NCBI GenBank assembly: GCA_030641485.1
Contig: DAOWHJ010000172.1
Location: forward strand, 1 to 12,868
From: Pseudomonadota bacterium
GTDB taxonomy: Bacteria; Desulfobacterota; Anaeroferrophillalia; Anaeroferrophillales; Tharpellaceae
Length of the DNA stretch: 12,868 nucleotides
Reading direction: 5' to 3'
Shown here: positions 8,134-12,868 of the stretch, in pieces
Position numbering within the stretch: the stretch's first letter is position 1
How the letters are laid out: each line of letters opens with the position of its first letter
Program-made: the position numbers and the translations under genes
The notes under the pieces: model-generated
The model's database searches: none
What the model was told of the DNA's origin: nothing
What the model saw: only the letters and a program-made list of their open reading frames with translations

Positions 8134-8999
8134 TTGCTGCTAGCTTCTTGCTGGTTCAGGTTAGGTGATGGTGGGAGTCGGGACGGAATGATATAGACCT
8201 CTTCAATGGTTTCTGGATCAAATTCCAGTTTAACTTGAATTTGTTGGCTTAGTTCGTTGCCGTCAAGGGTGGCGGTTATCACCGTGCCGACGGTGATTCC
8301 TTTTGGGAAAATGCGGTCAAGTCCAGAAGTGATCAATTTGTCACCAACTTTGATGTCTGCGGTTCGTTGCAGGTAGGCCAAGCGACAGAGGTTGACGCCA
8401 GTACCTTGAAGAATACCGTGGATGCGATTACGTTGCACAATAACATCACAGGCACTATTTCTGTCAATTAATAGAAGGATCTTGGCGGAGTTGGGCCCGC
8501 AGGCAATGACGCGACCCACAACCCCTCCTAAGGTAAAGGCTGGGTTGTCAATTTTAAGGTTTTGGTTGGAGCCGCAGTCGACAATCAGGACGTGAGATAG
8601 GGGAGAGGTTTGGCGGCCAATGACGTGGGCAGCAATGCCCTGTGTGAGAATGTTATGCTGTTTTTTGAAGTTTAAGAGTTTATGCAGGCGTTGGTTTTCA
8701 ATGCCGGTTTCGACAAGTTGTTCGATGTGGTATTTGAGCAGGGCGATTTCATCTTTCTGTTTACGGTTTTGCTCTTTGGTGCCAACGAGTTTAATGTAGT
8801 TGTCAAAAAAGTTACTGGTGCTTGTAAAGACGATATCTATCCCCTTCTGCAGAGGAAAAGTCATCGCTAAGGCTGAGCGTTCGGCAATGGCAAACAGGCT
8901 GCCACCACTTCGTAGTCCGAAGTTTGCGCAGAGCGTCAGAAAAATAAAAATTAGTGCGAGGCTAAGCAGCCACGGCAATCGGCGACTGAAATCTGTCAT
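8130..8999 (-). CDS. mreC: Rod shape-determining protein MreC
   Basis: A 289-residue bitopic inner-membrane protein that bridges MreB/MreD to PBP2 in the periplasm. A basic cytoplasmic N-terminus (SRRLPW) precedes one membrane segment (about 10-27). Next comes a helical, probably coiled-coil stretch (about 70-115) used for dimerisation, then a beta-rich domain (about 120-275). Typical MreC sequence includes HVIGR (125-129), LGGVVGRV (157-164), IDRNSACDVIVQR (178-190), GLDRIFPKGITVG (226-238) and a late EEVYIIP (266-272). The last 15 or so residues are proline- and polar-rich and probably disordered. The gene lies 45 bases behind mreB and overlaps mreD by 4 bases. No strong Shine-Dalgarno stands out before the ATG. 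Confidence 0.96.
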   Translation of the reverse strand: MTDFSRRLPWLLSLALIFIFLTLCANFGLRSGGSLFAIAERSALAMTFPLQKGIDIVFTSTSNFFDNYIKLVGTKEQNRKQKDEIALLKYHIEQLVETGIENQRLHKLLNFKKQHNILTQGIAAHVIGRQTSPLSHVLIVDCGSNQNLKIDNPAFTLGGVVGRVIACGPNSAKILLLIDRNSACDVIVQRNRIHGILQGTGVNLCRLAYLQRTADIKVGDKLITSGLDRIFPKGITVGTVITATLDGNELSQQIQVKLEFDPETIEEVYIIPSRLPPSPNLNQQEASSK

Positions 9000-9044
9000 G
9001 GCACAATCTTGATGTCTTTGTGAAAAGTCAAGTAATGGTTAAGT

Positions 9045-10079
9045 TTATTCGCATTGGGTTACTTCTCTTAAAAGGTCTAGGTTGTCAAGGACCATGCCGG
9101 AACCGCGGACAACGCAGGTCAAGGGGTCCTCAACTACGGTGATTGGCAACCCGGTTTCATGGCGCATCAAGGAGTCAAGGTTGCGGAGCAAGGCTCCGCC
9201 TCCAGTTAGCATGATGCCCTTGTCAACAATGTCAGCTGCAAGTTCTGGTGGTGTACGCTCTAAAGCAATACGGACCGCATCAAGAATAGCATTGACCGGC
9301 TCGGTTAAGGCCTCGCGAATCTCTTCTGAATTTATTTCAAGAGTTTGAGGTACTCCGGCGACAGTGTCGCGGCCCTTGATAAGCATGGTTTCAGGTTCGT
9401 CTAATGGAGCCGCGGCCCCAATCTTTATTTTAATCCCCTCAGCCATACGTTCACCGATCAGCATATTGTATTTGCGGCGGATATATTGAGTTATGGCTTC
9501 ATCTATTTTGTCACCACCAACGCGTACCGAGCGCGAGAAGACGATTCCAGCTAAAGAGATGACGGCAACCTCAGTCGTGCCACCGCCGATATCAACCACC
9601 ATATTGCCGGTCGGTTCAGTGATCGGCAGACCCGCACCGATGCCAGCGGCCATCGGCTCTTCAATCAGGTAGACTTCGCGAGCCCCGGCTGATTCGGCCG
9701 ACTCTTTGACGGCCCGGCGCTCAACCTGGGTGATTCCAGAAGGGACGCAGATGACAGTCCTTGGGCGCACCCACTTTTTGCGTTTATGAACCTTGGTGAT
9801 AAAGTGGCGTAACATCGCTTCAGTGACTTCAAAGTCGGCGATGACGCCATCTTTCATTGGCCGAATAGCAACAATGTTACCCGGTGTTCGACCGAGCATG
9901 AGTTTTGCCTCGGTGCCGACAGCAAGTACCTTCTTGGTTCCATTGGGGTTGCTTTGGACTGCAACTACCGATGGCTCATCAATGACAATCCCCTTTCCGT
10001 GAACGTAAACTAGGGTATTGGCCGTACCTAGGTCGATTGCTAAATCACTGGAAAAGAGACCGAAGAATGAACTGAACAT
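9045..10079 (-). CDS. mreB: Cell-shape actin homologue MreB
   Basis: A 344-residue cytoplasmic ATPase forming membrane-bound filaments that orient side-wall synthesis. Actin-fold motifs are all present: phosphate 1 DLGTANT (16-22), the IEEPMAAG loop (139-146), phosphate 2 DIGGGTTE (163-170) and the adenosine motif TGGGALL (292-298). The N-terminus MFSSFFGLFS is hydrophobic and amphipathic, matching the membrane-insertion peptide of Gram-negative MreB proteins. Length is close to E. coli MreB (347). AGAGAG at 10090-10095, ten bases before the ATG, is a plausible though somewhat distant ribosome binding site. This is the first gene of the - strand cluster, so its promoter within 10080-10474 probably drives the whole elongasome operon. 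Confidence 0.98.
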   Translation of the reverse strand: MFSSFFGLFSSDLAIDLGTANTLVYVHGKGIVIDEPSVVAVQSNPNGTKKVLAVGTEAKLMLGRTPGNIVAIRPMKDGVIADFEVTEAMLRHFITKVHKRKKWVRPRTVICVPSGITQVERRAVKESAESAGAREVYLIEEPMAAGIGAGLPITEPTGNMVVDIGGGTTEVAVISLAGIVFSRSVRVGGDKIDEAITQYIRRKYNMLIGERMAEGIKIKIGAAAPLDEPETMLIKGRDTVAGVPQTLEINSEEIREALTEPVNAILDAVRIALERTPPELAADIVDKGIMLTGGGALLRNLDSLMRHETGLPITVVEDPLTCVVRGSGMVLDNLDLLREVTQCE

Positions 10080-10235
10080 ATATTTATGACTCTCTACAAA
10101 TTTTTATGTTGGTGCCTTGAATCGATCTTCATTATGGTCAATGAAAATCCAGCATGGTATATTCGTCCCATTTAGCAGGGACGGTGGAAAAATTCAAGAA
10201 AAATAACTGGTTCACGCTCTTTAGATGTAACTATT

Positions 10236-10249
10236 TGGCTTGAAAGCCA
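10236..10249. repeat. 14-base palindromic site
   Basis: TGGCTT (10236-10241) and AAGCCA (10244-10249) are perfect reverse complements separated by GA. The symmetry and size suit a dimeric regulator site, but a palindrome this short can arise by chance. No matching second copy was seen nearby. Confidence 0.3.
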
Positions 10250-10278
10250 GGTGAGCGAAGTGCTATTCGATGTTATTT

Positions 10279-10300
10279 GTAATTTCTTTACAGAAATTAC
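10279..10300. repeat. Perfect 9-bp inverted repeat, possible operator
   Basis: GTAATTTCT (10279-10287) and AGAAATTAC (10292-10300) are exact reverse complements around a 4-base centre TTAC. The site overlaps the -35 element of a candidate promoter at 10287-10313, as repressor operators often do. It is not a normal terminator: the stem is AT-rich and the nearest T run begins about 14 bases later. Which regulator, if any, binds it cannot be told. Confidence 0.45.
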
Positions 10301-10313
10301 CCGAATATATACT
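10287..10313 (+). promoter_or_regulatory. Candidate sigma-70 promoter overlapping the inverted repeat
   Basis: TTTACA (10287-10292) is separated by 15 bases from TATACT (10308-10313), a five-of-six match to the -10 consensus. The spacer is short, which weakens the call. If used, transcription would start near 10320 and give a leader of about 155 bases to xseA. Confidence 0.3.
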
Positions 10314-10344
10314 GATTTTTTTCCGGAGTACGAAAAATGCTGAC

Positions 10345-10372
10345 TTGACTCATTTATGGCGATAGGTTAAAT
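10345..10372 (+). promoter_or_regulatory. Candidate sigma-70 promoter of xseA
   Basis: TTGACT (10345-10350, five of six to consensus) is followed after 16 bases by TTAAAT (10367-10372, four of six). This is the best + strand promoter in the gap. A start near 10379 would give a leader of about 95 bases before the xseA ATG at 10475. Confidence 0.45.
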
Positions 10373-10474
10373 CTTGTTGGCGGCGTAAAGCTTGCAGTTA
10401 AGTCACATCGGAAATTTGCAAACTTTGCTGTCGCCCCCCATTCTATTAACCTTCTGTAAACGAGTAGATCTTCA

Positions 10475-11884
10475 ATGAGTACATTAAAACTTCCAGATGA
10501 GTTCTGGCAAAATGAAGATGATTTTGTTGATGACGACTTTGAAGAGCGTCAACATATATACAGTGTTTCTCAACTGAATGGTGATATTCGTCTGATTTTG
10601 GAGGATAATTTTACCCCGGTTTGGATTGAGGGTGAAATATCAACCCTGAGAATCCCTGCTTCTGGACACTGCTACTTTACCTTGAAAGATGAGTGCTCGC
10701 AGTTAAAGGCGGTACTTTTTCGACGTCAGAGTCAGGCCTTGCGTTATCAGCCCCAAGAGGGTGACCAGGTTTTATGCAACGGACGCATAAGTCTTTACGA
10801 ACCACGTGGTGAATACCAGGTTATTGTTGCGACTCTGGAGCTTAAAGGTATGGGTGAGCTTTGGCGGGCCTTTGCCGAGCTTAAAGAGAAATTGGAAAGA
10901 GCCGGCCTGTTTAAGGCCGAACGGAAAAAAATACTCCCTCAGCTTCCGCGAAGTCTGGCTCTGATAACCTCGGCAACTGGGGCGGCTGTGCAAGATATCC
11001 TCCAGGTTGTCCGGCGGCGTTTTGCCGGGGTTGAGATTATTATTGTCCCGGTAACAGTTCAGGGAGAGCGGGCTGCAGGTGAAATTGTTTCGGCTTTAGA
11101 ATTTGTGAATCGGAACTGGCAGAATCGTGTCGATACGGTTATTCTGGCCCGGGGCGGGGGGTCGTACGAAGATTTGATGCCTTTTAATGATGAGCAAGTT
11201 GCATATGCGATAGCGGCTGGTAAAATCCCTTTAATTAGTGCTGTCGGACATGAGATAGATTTTACCATTGCCGATTTTGCTGCTGACCTAAGAGCGCCGA
11301 CGCCATCCGCTGCAGCAGAACTTGTCATTGCTAATCGCAGCGAGATAGTTGGACGTTTACACCATTTGCGTCAGCGCCTACTGCAAGTTGGTCGGCATCG
11401 CATCAGCGGAGAGCGCCGCCGGCTTGAGATGTTGGCTTTAGCACTTGATCGTGCTACTGAGAGGATTGTCGTTAAAAGTCAACAGTTTGTAGAATTGAAA
11501 TCTCGTTTTAGGATCGCAATGCTCTTACGTGTGCGGCTGGTGCGGCAAAACCTTAAAACTTGTGAATATCGTCTCGAACAATCATCACCGTTAGTTAAAT
11601 GTGAAATTTTTTCCCCAGAGATAGAGCGTCAAAATCAGCGCCTTAAACAGATTATGCGCTATCATCTGGCTGAAAATAAACAGCGACTTGCAGCTTCTGG
11701 TGATCGTCTTAATGCCAGTAGCCCTTTAGCTATATTGGCCCGTGGTTATTCGATAGTTGAAAAGGTTGATAATCATCAAGTTGTTAGTAGCAGTCGGGAT
11801 GTGACCGCAGGGGAAAAATTACGCTTGCGTTTTAATCATGGAGAGGCTTTGTGCCGGGTTGAGATGGTGATGTATGAAACTTAA
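10475..11884 (+). CDS. xseA: Exodeoxyribonuclease VII large subunit
   Basis: A 469-residue catalytic subunit of exonuclease VII, which degrades single-stranded DNA from either end into oligonucleotides together with several XseB subunits. An OB-fold DNA-binding domain (about 27-125) precedes the catalytic domain with ARGGGSYEDL (225-234), GHEIDFT (258-264) and the APTPSAAAEL segment (274-283). A long helical, basic region (about 285-410) fits the XseB-binding coiled coil, and the C-terminal segment has ARGYS (422-426). The first 26 residues are unusually acidic (EDDFVDDDFEE) and precede the usual family start by about 20 residues; no other Met is available there. The Shine-Dalgarno is weak (GAG at 10462-10464). 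The end overlaps the next gene by 11 bases. Confidence 0.96.
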   Translation: MSTLKLPDEFWQNEDDFVDDDFEERQHIYSVSQLNGDIRLILEDNFTPVWIEGEISTLRIPASGHCYFTLKDECSQLKAVLFRRQSQALRYQPQEGDQVLCNGRISLYEPRGEYQVIVATLELKGMGELWRAFAELKEKLERAGLFKAERKKILPQLPRSLALITSATGAAVQDILQVVRRRFAGVEIIIVPVTVQGERAAGEIVSALEFVNRNWQNRVDTVILARGGGSYEDLMPFNDEQVAYAIAAGKIPLISAVGHEIDFTIADFAADLRAPTPSAAAELVIANRSEIVGRLHHLRQRLLQVGRHRISGERRRLEMLALALDRATERIVVKSQQFVELKSRFRIAMLLRVRLVRQNLKTCEYRLEQSSPLVKCEIFSPEIERQNQRLKQIMRYHLAENKQRLAASGDRLNASSPLAILARGYSIVEKVDNHQVVSSSRDVTAGEKLRLRFNHGEALCRVEMVMYET

Positions 11885-12830
11885 TGGATTGGTTTTTCTG
11901 ATCCTGCTTTTACTGATTAGTCTTTTTCAGTCAGTTTCGTTATGGGCCGCACCAGAGGGTTTTACTGTAACTGTAACCGATGGCTATGAACTTTTTTTAG
12001 CTCCGGCTAAGCCTTCTGCCGGGCAGGCCCTAGTAGTTGTCTTAAGAATCATTGATGAAAGTCAACTGCAAAAAGAAGTAGAGCTGCAAAGTATGACTTT
12101 TTGTCAGCGAAAATTTCAGCTTGAACCGATAGACGGAGGTTGGCGTGGGGTTGCTGCCGTGCCGCTTGGAACTGTTGCGGGGACTTACGAGCTTTCCATT
12201 AATTCACAGGTTGGGATTGAACTGGTATTAGCAGTCGCTGTTGACAGCCATGATTATGGTGAGCAGCGCCTGACCGTGAAAAAAGAGATGGCAACTCCAA
12301 TGCGACCAGAAAATTTAAAGAGAATTAAACAAAATCGACGTGACCTTGAAATTGCTTATGGTGCCTCCGCTGCCCAATTTTTAAGTGGCAGTGAGTTTGT
12401 CGCCCCACTGACAACCGAATCTACATCTCCTTTCGGTACACGACGGTTACTTAACGGTAAGCCCAAGTCACCGCATGGCGGGGTTGATTTTAAGGCTGCA
12501 ATTGGAGTTTCGGTTGGAGCCTCAGCTCGGGGTCGAGTGGTTCTTGCTGAAGAGCTTTATTATAGCGGTAAAATTGTAATTATCGATCATGGGCTGAGTG
12601 TCTTTACACTTTACATGCATTTAAGTGAGTTTGAATGCTCACTTGGTGATGAGGTCGATGCGGGGCAGATTATCGGTAAATCTGGTAGAAGCGGCCGGGT
12701 GACCGGCCCGCATTTACATTGGGGAGTTAAAATTGCCGGGGTCTTTGTGGATCCATTGCGCTTTGTCGATGACAGTAAACATCTGCTAATGATTCCGTGG
12801 GAGGTTGGAGATGGCAAAGGTAAGTTTTGA
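11874..12830 (+). CDS. Exported LytM/M23-family metallopeptidase
   Basis: A 318-residue predicted periplasmic or outer-envelope protein. A signal peptide (hydrophobic core about 5-24, likely cleaved after WAA at 24-26) precedes a beta-rich N-terminal domain (about 28-125) and a basic linker (about 135-160). The M23 domain (about 170-300) follows. The zinc and catalytic residues are complete: His201 and Asp205 (HGGVD), His249 (MHLS), and His280 and His282 (GPHLHWG). Members with intact sites usually cut peptide cross-links in peptidoglycan, so this is likely an active endopeptidase rather than an EnvC/NlpD-type activator. ATG 11874 lies inside xseA and an in-frame stop at 11868-11870 excludes an earlier start. 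Its end overlaps xseB by 20 bases, so expression is probably coupled to exonuclease VII. Confidence 0.93.
   Translation: MKLNGLVFLILLLLISLFQSVSLWAAPEGFTVTVTDGYELFLAPAKPSAGQALVVVLRIIDESQLQKEVELQSMTFCQRKFQLEPIDGGWRGVAAVPLGTVAGTYELSINSQVGIELVLAVAVDSHDYGEQRLTVKKEMATPMRPENLKRIKQNRRDLEIAYGASAAQFLSGSEFVAPLTTESTSPFGTRRLLNGKPKSPHGGVDFKAAIGVSVGASARGRVVLAEELYYSGKIVIIDHGLSVFTLYMHLSEFECSLGDEVDAGQIIGKSGRSGRVTGPHLHWGVKIAGVFVDPLRFVDDSKHLLMIPWEVGDGKGKF
12799..12804 (+). promoter_or_regulatory. Ribosome binding site of xseB
   Basis: GGGAGG lies inside the 3' end of the M23 gene, six bases before ATG 12811. It decides the xseB start and allows independent initiation despite the 20-base overlap. Confidence 0.75.
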
Positions 12831-12868
12831 AAATTCGATGAAAAAACTTGAAACAGTTGTTAGTAAGC
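12811..12868 (+). CDS. xseB: Exodeoxyribonuclease VII small subunit (partial, cut by window end)
   Basis: The first 19 codons are visible and read MAKVSFENSMKKLETVVSK, typical of the N-terminal helix of XseB (FE..M..LE.IV pattern). XseB is a small helical protein, usually about 70-80 residues, that binds the XseA coiled coil. The start at ATG 12811 is backed by GGGAGG at 12799-12804 with a 6-base spacer, one of the best ribosome binding sites in the window. It starts 20 bases before the M23 gene stop, in another frame. The presence of xseA upstream supports the call despite the short fragment. Confidence 0.88.
   Translation, partial: MAKVSFENSMKKLETVVSK

Larger units (their letters stand above)
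10080..10474. promoter_or_regulatory. Divergent intergenic region between mreB and xseA
   Basis: A 395-base AT-rich gap between the two divergent starts must hold the promoters of both operons. I see a 14-base palindrome (10236-10249), a 9-bp perfect inverted repeat (10279-10300), a 5-bp repeat GTCCC/GGGAC with an 8-base loop (10165-10182), and two + strand promoter candidates. For mreB the best - strand candidate is TTGAAT (10192-10197) and TAAATG (10169-10174) with a 17-base spacer. Its -10 box is poor, so I do not call it separately. No rRNA, tRNA or known riboswitch is recognised. Short reading frames occur (for example 25 codons on the - strand ending just before mreB), but none has convincing support. 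Confidence 0.6.

Noticed and set aside
7730..8143. 137-codon + strand reading frame opposite mreD
   Set aside because: It lies wholly antisense to mreD, has a composition expected of a shadow frame (many Arg, Lys, Pro) and shows no family motif or ribosome binding site.
9000..9044. Internal promoter between mreB and mreC (TTGACT on the - strand)
   Set aside because: A -35-like TTGACT exists, but 17 bases later the hexamer is GATTGT, a poor -10, so it was not called.
10089..10166. 25-codon - strand frame just upstream of mreB, a possible leader peptide
   Set aside because: No ribosome binding site precedes its ATG, the peptide shows no regulatory codon run, and no attenuator hairpin with a T tract follows.
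10279..10320. Rho-independent terminator at the inverted repeat
   Set aside because: The stem is AT-rich and the T run starts about 14 bases after the stem, so the geometry is wrong; an operator reading fits better.

Overview
This window looks like ordinary chromosomal housekeeping DNA from a rod-shaped, Gram-negative bacterium of moderate GC content. The gene content and order (mreB-mreC-mreD-mrdA-rodA followed by radA, and an M23 peptidase gene between xseA and xseB) fit a deltaproteobacterial-type genome (Desulfobacterota/Desulfuromonadota). That placement rests on remembered gene order and general protein flavour, not on a database search. No mobile element, CRISPR array, rRNA or tRNA is visible.

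Layout. (1) Bases 31-1851, + strand: the ribosome-associated GTPase gene typA/bipA, closed by a strong rho-independent terminator at 1888-1921. (2) Bases 10079 down to 1926, - strand: a tightly packed seven-gene cluster in transcription order mreB, mreC, mreD, mrdA (PBP2), rodA, radA and a secreted PgaB C-terminal-like (GH153-type) protein. Several junctions overlap by 1 or 4 bases, so the cluster probably forms one translationally coupled operon. (3) Bases 10080-10474: a 395-base divergent intergenic region with two inverted repeats and candidate promoters. (4) Bases 10475-12868, + strand: xseA, an exported LytM/M23 peptidase gene overlapping its end by 11 bases, and the first 19 codons of xseB overlapping the peptidase end by 20 bases. 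xseB is cut by the window edge.

How the genes work together. MreB, MreC, MreD, PBP2 and RodA form the elongasome: MreB filaments guide the RodA glycosyltransferase and PBP2 transpeptidase that insert side-wall peptidoglycan. The M23 peptidase is a second envelope-acting protein, likely a peptidoglycan endopeptidase. XseA and XseB form exonuclease VII, and RadA acts in recombination, so DNA repair and wall genes are mixed on both sides of the divergent promoter region. The least explained gene is the stand-alone PgaB C-terminal-like protein, which lacks the usual deacetylase domain and sits directly behind radA.

I found no clearly new multi-gene system. The points most worth a second look are the stand-alone GH153-like gene, the M23 gene nested between the two exonuclease VII subunit genes, the inverted repeat over a candidate promoter at 10279-10313, a predicted metal site in PBP2, and a sharp change in codon composition at the start of typA.
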